NCBI RefSeq assembly: GCF_022179765.1
Contig: NZ_BPRE01000019.1
Span: forward strand, 1-64,000
Direction: 5' to 3'
From: Methylorubrum suomiense
GTDB lineage: Bacteria; Pseudomonadota; Alphaproteobacteria; Rhizobiales; Beijerinckiaceae
Length of the DNA stretch: 64,000 bases
The stretch's first letter is position 1, and every line of letters begins with the position of its first letter. The notes below the pieces were generated by a model that was given only the letters and a program-made list of their open reading frames with translations, ran no database searches and had not been told where the DNA came from. Position numbers and translations under genes: made by a program. Shown piece by piece: positions 8,598-16,521 of the stretch.

Positions 8598-9254
8598 TCA
8601 GAACTCCATATCGAGTTCCTCGATCTCGTCCGGCTCATGCTCGGCCAGGGATGCCCATTCGTTGAGCAGGTCCCAGCCCAGGATCGTGTCGCGATAGGTG
8701 GCGGCGGTGAAGGGCAGGGCGACGTCGTAGGTGCGGAACCGCGTGCAGACGGGGGCGTACATCGCGTCCGCCATGGTCGGCCGGGCGCCGAACAGGAACG
8801 GCCCACCGGAGCGCGACAGGCAATCCTCGAAGATCGCGCAGATGCGCTCGATGTCGCCCTTGGCGCCGTTGAAGATCTTGAAGCCGCGGTGGAGGCTGCG
8901 CAGGTTCATCGGCAGCGCCGAGCGCAGGTTGATGAAGCCGCCATGCATCTCCGCCGAGACCGAGCGGCAGCGGGCGCGCTCGCTGGGCGTCTCCGGCAGG
9001 AGGCCGGCCTCGGGACGGATCTCGTTGAGATATTCGGCGATGGCGAGCGCGTCCCAGACCGCGATGCCGCCATGGTCGAGGCGCGGCACCAGGAAGGACG
9101 GCGACAGGTGGAGCAGCTCCGCCCGGGTCGAGGCATCGCTGCCGGGCAGGAGTTCCACGGCGAGGTCGAGCCCGGCCATCCGGCACAGCAGCCAACCGCG
9201 CAGGGACCAGGAAGAATAGTTCCGGCTGGAGATCGTGAGCGTCGCCTCGGCCAT
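8598..9254 (-). CDS. Glutathione S-transferase family protein
   Basis: The 218-residue protein begins MAEATLTISSRNYSSWSLRGW. It has an N-terminal thioredoxin-like domain (SSWSLRGWLLCRMAGL, VPRLDHGGIAVWDALAIAEYL) and an all-helical C-terminal domain from about residue 88. The Ser-Ser-Trp-Ser motif near residue 14 is the probable glutathione-activating site. The C-terminus is acidic, ending EPDEIEELDMEF. Substrates cannot be predicted. It is divergent from phaZ across a roughly 380-nt promoter region. Confidence 0.88.
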   Translation of the reverse strand: MAEATLTISSRNYSSWSLRGWLLCRMAGLDLAVELLPGSDASTRAELLHLSPSFLVPRLDHGGIAVWDALAIAEYLNEIRPEAGLLPETPSERARCRSVSAEMHGGFINLRSALPMNLRSLHRGFKIFNGAKGDIERICAIFEDCLSRSGGPFLFGARPTMADAMYAPVCTRFRTYDVALPFTAATYRDTILGWDLLNEWASLAEHEPDEIEELDMEF

Positions 9255-9636
9255 GGCCTTTTCTCCCGCATGGGTCTTGGGTCCGGCGATCCAAGACTTG
9301 TGCCGGATCCCCGGCCCGCCGCCGGCCCGGCGGTATCGGACCCGCGCCTCGCGGCGGGGCACGGTCCCCAAGAGCGACGGGAAGAGAGACGGGAAGAGAG
9401 ACGGGCCAAGCCGATGGCGCGACACGGGAAACGAATGTTCTCCGGACGACCGTGCACACAGTGTGATGCAATCTCGACACAGGCTGCATCTGTGTACTTT
9501 TGGTCGGTTGCGCGGTTTTTCGAACGGCTTAGCCTGGACCGCCCGAAATCGCGGCGCGGGGGCGACGGCCGCGGACTGGATAAAGTGCACCGGACGACGC
9601 CGGGCATCGGGACGTTCGTGCTGGGAGTTTGACCCG
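9255..9636. promoter_or_regulatory. Divergent intergenic region between GST and phaZ copy 1
   Basis: No gene is visible here. The right half (about 9440-9540) is richer in A and T than its surroundings and holds an interrupted palindrome CACACAGTGTG at about 9452-9462. A second TGCATC...TGTGT segment lies close by. The region must carry the promoters of both flanking genes. Assignment to any known regulator of polymer metabolism is not supported by sequence alone. Confidence 0.4.
9376..9405. repeat. Short tandem repeat, 12-bp unit, 2.5 copies
   Basis: The unit GACGGGAAGAGA occurs twice without mismatch and is followed by a half copy GACGGG, between the divergent GST and phaZ genes. Confidence 0.8.
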
Positions 9637-10851
9637 ATGCTGTATCAAGCCTTCGATGTCCAGTCGGACATCGCCCGGCAGACGCGCCAGTGGGGCAGCC
9701 TCCTCCACGATGTGGCGGCGCCCTGGATGCGCACGCCCTGGCACGATAGCGCCAAGTGGTGGTCGGCCGGCGCCCGGATGATGATGCGGGCCGGTCTCAC
9801 CTTCGCCCGCCCCGCCTACGGCATCAACGCCGTCACGGTGGGCAACCGCGAGGTGCCGGTCGTCGAGGAGCCGGTGCTGGCCACGCCGTTCGGCACGCTG
9901 CTGCGCTTCCGCAAGGACATCGACACCGCCCAGCCCAAGGTGCTGCTGCTCGCTCCCCTGTCGGGCCATTTCGCCACGCTGCTGCGCGGCACGGTGCGCA
10001 CGCTGCTGCCCGATCACGACGTCTACATCACCGACTGGCACAATGCCCGCGACGTGCCGGTTTCGGAAGGTCGCTTCGGCTTCGACGATTATGTCGATCA
10101 CGTCGTGCGCTTCATGGAGGCGATCGGCGAGGGCGCCCATCTCATGGCGGTGTGCCAGCCCGCGGTGCAGGCGCTCGCCGCCGCCGCCGTGATGGCGCAT
10201 ACCAAGAACCCGGCCCAGCCCCGCAGCATGACGCTGATGGCCGGACCGGTCGATTGCCGCATCAGTCCGACCTCGGTGAACCAGCTCGCCACCTCGAAGC
10301 CGATCGAGTGGTTCGAGCAGAACCTGATCGCCACCGTCTCGGGGCGGCACAAGGGTGCCGGGCGGCGGGTCTATCCCGGCTACATGCAGGTGTCGGCCTT
10401 CGTCGCGATGAATGCCAAGCGCCACCAGGACGCGCATGCGAACCTGTTCTGGAACTATGTCGACGGGGATGCGGAGAAGGCCCGCGCCGTCGAGACCTTC
10501 TACGACGAGTATTTCGCCGTGCTGGATCTCACGGCCGAGTTCTATCTCGAGACGGTCAAGACCGTGTTCCAGGATTATACGCTCGCGCGCAACGAGCTGA
10601 CCTATCGCGGCGAGCGGATCGACATGGGCGCGATCCGGCGCACCGCCTTGATGACGGTCGAGGGCGAGCGCGACGACATCTGCGCGGTCGGCCAGACGAT
10701 GGCGGCCCACGACCTCTGCTCGAGCCTGCCGCCGCATATGAAGAGCCATCACCTCCAGGCGGGGGTGGGCCATTACGGCGTGTTCTCCGGCCGCAAGTGG
10801 GAGGGGCAGACCTACCCGCTGGTGCGCAACTTCATCGCCTCCCACGCCTGA
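9637..10851 (+). CDS. phaZ: Intracellular polyhydroxyalkanoate depolymerase, copy 1
   Basis: The 404-residue cytosolic enzyme hydrolyses stored native PHA granules to hydroxyacid units. It has no signal peptide. The family hallmark is a Cys nucleophile in place of the lipase-box Ser, here Cys173 in AVCQPAVQAL. Other conserved segments are LAPLSGHFATLLRGT (about 105-119), ITDWHNARDVP and the C-terminal QAGVGHYGVFSGRKW, whose His is the probable catalytic base. A second homologue lies about 5 kb downstream. The start at 9637 matches the family N-terminus MLYQAFDVQSD. Confidence 0.93.
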   Translation: MLYQAFDVQSDIARQTRQWGSLLHDVAAPWMRTPWHDSAKWWSAGARMMMRAGLTFARPAYGINAVTVGNREVPVVEEPVLATPFGTLLRFRKDIDTAQPKVLLLAPLSGHFATLLRGTVRTLLPDHDVYITDWHNARDVPVSEGRFGFDDYVDHVVRFMEAIGEGAHLMAVCQPAVQALAAAAVMAHTKNPAQPRSMTLMAGPVDCRISPTSVNQLATSKPIEWFEQNLIATVSGRHKGAGRRVYPGYMQVSAFVAMNAKRHQDAHANLFWNYVDGDAEKARAVETFYDEYFAVLDLTAEFYLETVKTVFQDYTLARNELTYRGERIDMGAIRRTALMTVEGERDDICAVGQTMAAHDLCSSLPPHMKSHHLQAGVGHYGVFSGRKWEGQTYPLVRNFIASHA

Positions 10852-11241
10852 GGCGGGCCGGCAAACGGGCATCCCTCGACCGCCTTTCCGGTATCGCCTG
10901 CTGCGCCCCGGAAGGACGGTCGGGAAGCGGCGCGCGGCGCTGACGATCCCGTCGCCGCGACCCCCCGGTTCCGCACCATGGCGGACGTGTCACGGAGGGG
11001 CGAGATCCGTGTGGGGAAAAACTTTCGGAAGGCCTTGTCTTCCGCGCACACTTCCAACCGGAGCCGGCTTCGTGTAAGTCGCGCGCCCAGGTGCAATTCA
11101 TTCGCGCCGATTCGGCCGCCGTCGCGACGCCTCCCCCGGAATGGAAACCGGGGACCGAGGCGCCTGACGGCTTTTTCCCGGTCCGGCCGGGAATCCGAGG
11201 CCGGCGCGGTCCGAAACAGCAGAACTCAGGGGTTGATTCCG
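10852..11241 (+). promoter_or_regulatory. Leader and promoter region of rpsU
   Basis: About 390 nt between phaZ and rpsU contain no convincing gene. The segment at 11010-11100 is less GC-rich, with GGAAAAACTTTCGGAAGG, and probably carries the rpsU promoter. AGGGG at 11228-11232, nine nucleotides before the TTG start, is a suitable ribosome site. No clear terminator for phaZ was found. Confidence 0.4.
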
Positions 11242-11550
11242 TTGCAGGTACTCGTTCGCGACAACAACGTTGACCAGGCGCTTCGCGTCCTCAAGAAGAA
11301 GATGCAGCGCGAGGGCATCTTCCGCGAGATGAAGCAGCGCAAGGCCTACGAGAAGCCCTCCGTGCGCAAGGCGCGCGAGAAGGCCGAGGCCGTCCGCCGC
11401 GCCCGCAAGCAGGCCCGCAAGACCGCGATCCGCGAGGGCCTGATCGCCGCGCCGAAGCCGAAGCCCCGTACCGGCGCTCCGCGTCGCCCCGGCGCCCCGA
11501 GCTTCTCGCAGCAGCCGGCCGCCGCCGCGACGCCCGCCGTCGCCTCCTGA
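11242..11550 (+). CDS. rpsU: 30S ribosomal protein S21
   Basis: The product starts at a TTG (read as Met) and begins [20 protein letters not shown], the near-invariant S21 N-terminus, continuing with the basic helix [20 protein letters not shown]21 helps the small ribosomal subunit initiate translation. At 102 residues it is longer than the roughly 70-residue enterobacterial protein because of a Lys/Arg/Pro/Ala-rich tail, a feature shared by other Rhizobiales. The gene stands alone and ends in a strong terminator. Confidence 0.95.
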   Translation: MQVLVRDNNVDQALRVLKKKMQREGIFREMKQRKAYEKPSVRKAREKAEAVRRARKQARKTAIREGLIAAPKPKPRTGAPRRPGAPSFSQQPAAAATPAVAS

Positions 11551-11594
11551 GGCCGGCCTCGGCCCGGTCTCCGGGCCCGGCTCCTCGTGGATCC

Positions 11595-11637
11595 GACACG
11601 AAAAAGGCCCCGCCGTGAGCGGGGCCTTTTTCGTGTC
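11595..11637. terminator. Bidirectional intrinsic terminator between rpsU and response regulator
   Basis: A perfect 19-bp inverted repeat (11595-11613 and 11619-11637) encloses a 5-nt loop. The stem core is GGCCCCGC with an A-run on the left arm and a T-run on the right, so it works as a rho-independent terminator in both directions. It separates convergent genes. Confidence 0.93.
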
Positions 11638-11642
11638 CGGGA

Positions 11643-12029
11643 TCAGGCCGCCCGGGCGGTGAGGGTGGCGCGCTCGGCCTGCCGCAGGAGGTCGAGGGGA
11701 AGCCAGGGTTTGCTCATGTAGACCGCGTGGGGCGGCAGGTCGGCGCGCGGCGTCCCCTCGGAGGTCACCACGAGCCGCACCTGCGGCCACCGATCCTCGA
11801 CGGTGCGGGCGAGGGTCGCCCCGTCCATCTTCCCCGACAGCCGCGTATCGGCGACCACCATGGCGACGGTGACGTCGTCCCGCTCCAGCACCGCCAGCGC
11901 GTCCTCCGCACTCGAACAGGCGATGACGTCGAGGTCGGTCTCCTCGATCAGCGCCGCGGCGAGATCGCGGGCGGCCTCGTCGTTCTCGACGACGAGCGCG
12001 ACGGGACAGTCGGACGGGGCTTGGGGCAT
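11643..12029 (-). CDS. Single-domain response regulator
   Basis: The 128-residue protein is a lone receiver domain. It shows acidic residues in VVENDEAARD (about 13-22), the phosphoacceptor Asp61 in VVADTRLSG, Ser90 and Lys107 in MSKPW. There is no output domain, so it probably acts through protein contacts or as a phosphate sink, as in the many FixJ/CheY-like orphans of alphaproteobacteria. AGGAG a few nucleotides upstream supports the ATG at 12029. No kinase is adjacent. Confidence 0.87.
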   Translation of the reverse strand: MPQAPSDCPVALVVENDEAARDLAAALIEETDLDVIACSSAEDALAVLERDDVTVAMVVADTRLSGKMDGATLARTVEDRWPQVRLVVTSEGTPRADLPPHAVYMSKPWLPLDLLRQAERATLTARAA

Positions 12030-12334
12030 GATGGCTCCTCTGGCGACGAAGGAAGGACCGGCGCGGGACGACGCGGCGCCGGACGGGTGGAACCCGCGGG
12101 CTGAACCCGACACACGGCAACGAGCGCTGCCGAAGGTTGCTCTGCGACAACAGGCCCGCGAATGAATGGTTCAGGGGCCGGGCGTCGCTTCACGTTCAGC
12201 CGGCGCAATGATGTTTCTTAACGACCTGTTCACGCAACGGATCGGATTGTAACAAGCCGGTGACGGGCAGCGGCCCTTTCGGACCGAGTCTTGCACCGCT
12301 CGAACCAGGAGACATAGGAGGCCGACGTTCCGCC
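12030..12334. promoter_or_regulatory. Divergent intergenic region
   Basis: About 300 nt separate the response regulator and the amidotransferase gene. The stretch around 12205-12260 is AT-richer (ATGATGTTTCTTAACGACC) and probably holds promoters for both. No open frame looks coding. Confidence 0.4.
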
Positions 12335-13120
12335 ATGTGCCGTTTCCTCGCCTATCTCGGTGAGCCTGTCTTCCTGAACGAACTCGTCTGCGCCCCGACG
12401 CACTCGCTGGTGCATCAATCGCTCCACGCGTCGGAAGCGAAGACCGAGACCAACGGAGACGGCTTCGGTATCGGCTGGTACGGCGAGCATGCCGAGCCCG
12501 GTCTCTATCGCGATGTCTGTCCCGCCTGGTCGGACGACAACCTCGTCAACCTGTGCCGGCAGGTGCGGGCCAAGACCTTCTTCGCCCATGTGCGGGCGGC
12601 GACCGGCACGGCCACGACGCGGGCGAATTGCCATCCCTTCGCCCATGGCCGCCACCTGTTCATGCATAACGGCCAGATCGGCGGCTATCACCGGATCAAG
12701 CGGCGCCTGGAGGCGCTGATCCCGGACGACCTTTACGACACCCGCCGCGGCACGACCGATTCCGAGGCGATCTTCCTGCTGGCCCTGGCCCATGGGCTGG
12801 AGACCGACCCGGTCGCCGCCATGGAGACGACCTGCGCCACCGTGCGCGACCTGATGCAGGCCGCGCGCATCGCGGAGCCCTTCCGCTTCACCGCCGTGCT
12901 CACGGACGGCGACAGCCTCACCGCCTTCCGCTGGGCCTGCGACGGGCGCCCGCCGAGCCTCTACTATCGCGAGAGCGAGCGCGGCCTCACCGTCGTGTCC
13001 GAGCCGATCGACGGCTGCCGCGAGGGCTGGCAGGTGGTGCCCAAGGGCGGCACGCTCCGGGCGCGCCGGGGTTTCCGCGCGGTGGTGAGCCGACCGGAAG
13101 CCGGCCGCGCGGCGGCTTGA
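12335..13120 (+). CDS. Class II glutamine amidotransferase (YafJ/EgtC-like)
   Basis: The 261-residue protein begins MCRFLAYLGEPVFL, so after Met removal Cys2 becomes the N-terminal nucleophile of a class II amidotransferase. Conserved segments NGDGFGIGWYG, FFAHVRAATG, NCHPFAHG and LFMHNGQIGGY form the glutaminase pocket. Such standalone domains hydrolyse amide bonds of glutamine-like substrates; relatives include EgtC (ergothioneine synthesis) and YafJ. No ergothioneine genes are nearby, so the substrate is unknown. Confidence 0.9.
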   Translation: MCRFLAYLGEPVFLNELVCAPTHSLVHQSLHASEAKTETNGDGFGIGWYGEHAEPGLYRDVCPAWSDDNLVNLCRQVRAKTFFAHVRAATGTATTRANCHPFAHGRHLFMHNGQIGGYHRIKRRLEALIPDDLYDTRRGTTDSEAIFLLALAHGLETDPVAAMETTCATVRDLMQAARIAEPFRFTAVLTDGDSLTAFRWACDGRPPSLYYRESERGLTVVSEPIDGCREGWQVVPKGGTLRARRGFRAVVSRPEAGRAAA

Positions 13121-13138
13121 GCGATTCGATCGGCCTAC

Positions 13139-13167
13139 CCCATCCCCCCTTGGGATGAGGGGATGGG
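13139..13167 (+). terminator. Hairpin after the amidotransferase gene
   Basis: A perfect 9-bp stem, CCCATCCCC with GGGGATGGG, encloses an 11-nt loop about 18 nt after the stop codon. There is no T-tract, so it is only a probable terminator. Confidence 0.5.
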
Positions 13168-13303
13168 CTGGAAAGCACGATCTCGCGATGGTCCGGCCTC
13201 GAAGAGCCTCCGCCCCCTCGCAAGCCAGCCTTCAGCCCCGCCCGGTCCCCAAGCCGCGGCCGCTCGACTAGATAAGGGCCGTTCCCCGCCCAGGAGACGG
13301 CTC

Positions 13304-14737
13304 ATGGATCTCGACGTTTCGCTTCACATTGCCGGCCAATGGCGCGGCGGCGGGGCCGGCGACACCCTGCCGATCCTCAATCCCGCCACCGGGGAGACCA
13401 TCGGCCGGGTCGCGGTGGCGACGCAGGACGATCTCGACGCGGCGCTCGCGGCGGCCGAGCGGGGCTTCGCCGCGTGGCGACGGATTTCAGCCTTCGACCG
13501 GGCCAAGATTCTGCGCCGGGCCGCCGCCCTGATGCGCGAGCGCCTCGAGCCGATCGCCCGCACCATGACCCGCGAGCAGGGCAAGCCGCTGGCGGAGGCT
13601 AGGGTCGAGACCGGGGTCGCCGCCGACATCATCGAGTGGTTCGCGGAGGAAGGCCGGCGCGCCTATGGCCGGGTCATCCCGGCGCGCGCGGAGGGCGTGC
13701 TCCAATTCGTGACGCGCGAGCCGGTCGGGCCGGTCGCCGCCTTCACGCCCTGGAACTTCCCGATCAACCAGGCGGTGCGGAAGATCTCGGCGGCGCTCTG
13801 CACCGGCTGCTCGGTGATCCTCAAGGGACCCGAGGACACGCCGGCCTCCTGCGCCGAGCTGGTGCGCGCCTTCCTCGATGCGGGTGTGCCGGGGGATGCC
13901 CTCGCCCTGGTCTACGGCGATCCCGCCGCCATCTCCGGCCGCCTCATTCCGCACCCGGTCATCCGCAAGATCACCTTCACCGGCTCGACCGCGGTGGGCA
14001 AGGACCTGGCCGCCCTCGCCGGTCGCCACATGAAGCGGGCGACGATGGAACTCGGCGGCCATGCCCCGGCCATCGTCTTCGACGACGCCGATGTCGACAC
14101 CGCCGTGCGGGTGCTCTCGGCCAACAAGTACCGCAATGCCGGCCAGGTCTGCGTCGCCCCGACCCGCTTCCTCGTGCAGGACACCGTCTACGACCGCTTC
14201 GTCGACGGCTTCGTGGCGGCCTCCGAGGCCCTCGTGGTCGGCGACGGGCTCGAGCCCGATACGGGGATGGGCCCGCTGGTCCATGGCCGCCGGGTCGAGG
14301 CGATGGAAGCCTTCGTGGCGGATGCCGAGGCCAAGGGCGCCCGGCTCAGGACCGGCGGCAAGCGCATCGGCAATCGGGGCCATTTCTTCGAGCCCACGGT
14401 CTTCACCGATGTGCCGCTCGATGCCCGGATCATGAACGAGGAGCCGTTCGGCCCGATCGCCGCGATCCGCCGCTTCTCCGCGGATGACGAGGCGCTCTCG
14501 GAAGCCAACCGCCTGCCCTACGGCCTCGCCGCCTACGCCTATACCCGCTCGGCCACCCGCGCGACCCGCGTCGGGGCGAGCGTCGAATCCGGCATGATCT
14601 CGATCAATCACCACGGCATCGCGCTGCCCGAGACGCCCTTCGGCGGCGTCAAGGAATCCGGCTACGGCAGCGAGGGCGGCTCGGAGGCGATCGAGGCCTA
14701 TCTGGTGACGAAGTTCGTCACCCAGGCGAGCGCCTGA
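13304..14737 (+). CDS. gabD: NAD(P)-dependent succinate-semialdehyde dehydrogenase-like enzyme
   Basis: This 477-residue aldehyde dehydrogenase has the catalytic pair Glu249 (MELGGHAP) and Cys283 ([11 protein letters not shown]), the NAD-site motif FTGSTAVGK (about 225-233) and TPWNFPINQ. The family oxidises aldehydes to acids in the cytosol; the closest pattern is GabD-type succinate semialdehyde dehydrogenase. It sits between two PHA depolymerase genes, which might suggest a role in 4-hydroxybutyrate or related acid breakdown, but that is inference. AGGAG upstream supports the start at 13304. Substrate specificity cannot be settled from sequence. Confidence 0.87.
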   Translation: MDLDVSLHIAGQWRGGGAGDTLPILNPATGETIGRVAVATQDDLDAALAAAERGFAAWRRISAFDRAKILRRAAALMRERLEPIARTMTREQGKPLAEARVETGVAADIIEWFAEEGRRAYGRVIPARAEGVLQFVTREPVGPVAAFTPWNFPINQAVRKISAALCTGCSVILKGPEDTPASCAELVRAFLDAGVPGDALALVYGDPAAISGRLIPHPVIRKITFTGSTAVGKDLAALAGRHMKRATMELGGHAPAIVFDDADVDTAVRVLSANKYRNAGQVCVAPTRFLVQDTVYDRFVDGFVAASEALVVGDGLEPDTGMGPLVHGRRVEAMEAFVADAEAKGARLRTGGKRIGNRGHFFEPTVFTDVPLDARIMNEEPFGPIAAIRRFSADDEALSEANRLPYGLAAYAYTRSATRATRVGASVESGMISINHHGIALPETPFGGVKESGYGSEGGSEAIEAYLVTKFVTQASA

Positions 14738-14972
14738 GGCTTTCGCTCCTCACGACGTCGTTCCGGTTTCGCTCCGCGCCCCGGAATGACGGCCGAGGGG
14801 TTCGGACGGGAAAGCGCGCCCCAGCCGGGGATGCGGCGGTGCACAATAACTCTGGTTTTCCCCAGTGGTCTCTTGAACAAAGGAAACTTTCTGCAGGCGA
14901 TGCGAGTTTAATCCTCAGCATCATGAAGATAAGGACAGCTTGGGTCTGCGAGCTGCTCCGGGGAGTGCTCGC

Positions 14973-16349
14973 TTGCTGTATCCTCTCTACGAGGCTGGAC
15001 ATCTGTGGCTTGCGCCCCTGCGCATGGCCGCTGAAGCCACCCGCATCGCCTGCGAGAACCCGTTCAACCCGCTGGCCTACGCGCCGCAGAGCCGCGCGGT
15101 CGCCGCCGGCTGCGAGATGTTCGAGCGCGCCACCCGCGTCTACGCCAAGCCGGACTTCCGTCTCGGCGTGCCCGAGCGCGTCGTCTGGGAAAGCCCGTTC
15201 TGCCGCGCCGTCGCCTTCGGCGAACCCGGTCCCGAGCTTGAGGCGCGCCCGAAGCTCCTGATCGTGGCGCCGATGTCGGGCCATTACGCCACGCTGCTGC
15301 GCGGCACGGTAGAAGGCTTCCTCCCGACCCATCAGGTCGTCATTACCGACTGGGCGGATGCCCGGCAGGTTCCGCTCGCCGCCGGCCGCTTCGGGCTCGA
15401 CGATTACGTCGACACCTGCATCCAGCTGTTCGAGGCGCTGGGGCCGGATCTCCACGTCGCTGCGGTGTGCCAGCCCTCGGTGCCGGTCCTGGCCGCCATC
15501 GCCCGCATGGAGGCGGAGGGGAATCCGCTGGTGCCGCGCTCGGCCACCGTGATCGGCGGTCCGATCGACACCCGCCGCGCGCCGACCGCTGTGAATGCGC
15601 TGGCCACCGAGAAGGGGTTTCCCTGGTTCGAGCAGAACTGCATCCACACCGTGCCGCCGGGTTATCCGGGGGCGGGGCGCGCGGTCTATCCAGGCTTCCT
15701 GCAGCTCGCCGGCTTCATGGGCATGAATCTGGAGCGCCACGCGGACGCGCATCACGCGATGTTCGACCATCTCGTGCGGGGCGATGGCGATTCGGCGGCC
15801 AAGCACCGCGCTTTCTACGACGAGTATCTCGCGGTGATGGACCTCACCGCCGAATTCTACCTCGAGACGATCCGCCGGGTCTTCATCGATCATGAACTGC
15901 CCCGCGGCGTGTTCCATCACCGGGGCCGGAAGGTCGATCTCGGTGCCATCCGCCGCTGTCACCTCATGGCGATCGAGGGCGAGAAGGACGACATCACCGG
16001 CATCGGTCAGACCAGGGCCGCGCTGGAACTGGCCGTGAACCTGCCCGAGAGCGCCAAGGCCTATCACCTCCAGCCGGGCGCGGGACATTACGGCATCTTC
16101 AACGGCTCGCGCTTCCGCGCCGAGATCGTGCCGCTGATGCGCGGCTTCATGGAGCGCAGCATGGAGGCGGCCCGCCCGGCCGCGGAGAGGGCGTCGGAGG
16201 TCGATACGCGCCCGATCCTCCTGCCGGTCGAGCCGGCGCTGGCCCAACCGCAACGCCACGCCGTGCCGCCCCGTGCACGCCGCCCCGACTGGGCCGTCTG
16301 GCGCGAGGCCCCCACCCCGAACGAACGTCCGGAGCAGCGGATCGGGTAA
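14973..16349 (+). CDS. phaZ: Intracellular polyhydroxyalkanoate depolymerase, copy 2
   Basis: The 458-residue paralogue of the upstream depolymerase starts at TTG (14973) after a GGGAG site, with LYPLYEAGHLWLAP as the conserved N-terminus. The Cys nucleophile is Cys166 in VCQPSVPVLA, and MSGHYATLLRGTVE, VITDWADARQVP and QPGAGHYGIFNGSRF are all present. Compared with copy 1 it has a longer C-terminal tail rich in Pro and Arg. It should hydrolyse stored PHA; the two copies may differ in chain length, granule contact or regulation. Confidence 0.92.
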   Translation: MLYPLYEAGHLWLAPLRMAAEATRIACENPFNPLAYAPQSRAVAAGCEMFERATRVYAKPDFRLGVPERVVWESPFCRAVAFGEPGPELEARPKLLIVAPMSGHYATLLRGTVEGFLPTHQVVITDWADARQVPLAAGRFGLDDYVDTCIQLFEALGPDLHVAAVCQPSVPVLAAIARMEAEGNPLVPRSATVIGGPIDTRRAPTAVNALATEKGFPWFEQNCIHTVPPGYPGAGRAVYPGFLQLAGFMGMNLERHADAHHAMFDHLVRGDGDSAAKHRAFYDEYLAVMDLTAEFYLETIRRVFIDHELPRGVFHHRGRKVDLGAIRRCHLMAIEGEKDDITGIGQTRAALELAVNLPESAKAYHLQPGAGHYGIFNGSRFRAEIVPLMRGFMERSMEAARPAAERASEVDTRPILLPVEPALAQPQRHAVPPRARRPDWAVWREAPTPNERPEQRIG

Positions 16350-16383
16350 TCCCGTCCCTTCTGCCCAACCGCCTCATCCCGAG

Positions 16384-16421
16384 GATACCGGCTTTCCGTC
16401 CTCGAGAGAAAAGCCGGTATC
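16384..16421 (+). terminator. Hairpin after phaZ copy 2
   Basis: A 12-bp perfect stem (GATACCGGCTTT with AAAGCCGGTATC) with a 14-nt loop is followed by TCTTGTCG. It is a plausible terminator before the next gene. Confidence 0.6.
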
Positions 16422-16521
16422 TCTTGTCGCGCCCCCCGGACGGATCGCTGTTTGACCCACCCCTCTCGCTGAATTATGAATTCAAAAACGTCGGGACCGG
16501 CGTGGCGAGGGGAGGTTCGAC

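Noticed and set aside
9440-9540. Possible PhaR-type operator before phaZ copy 1
   Set aside because: Only a short interrupted palindrome is present, and no repeat pair with the spacing of known PhaR sites was found.
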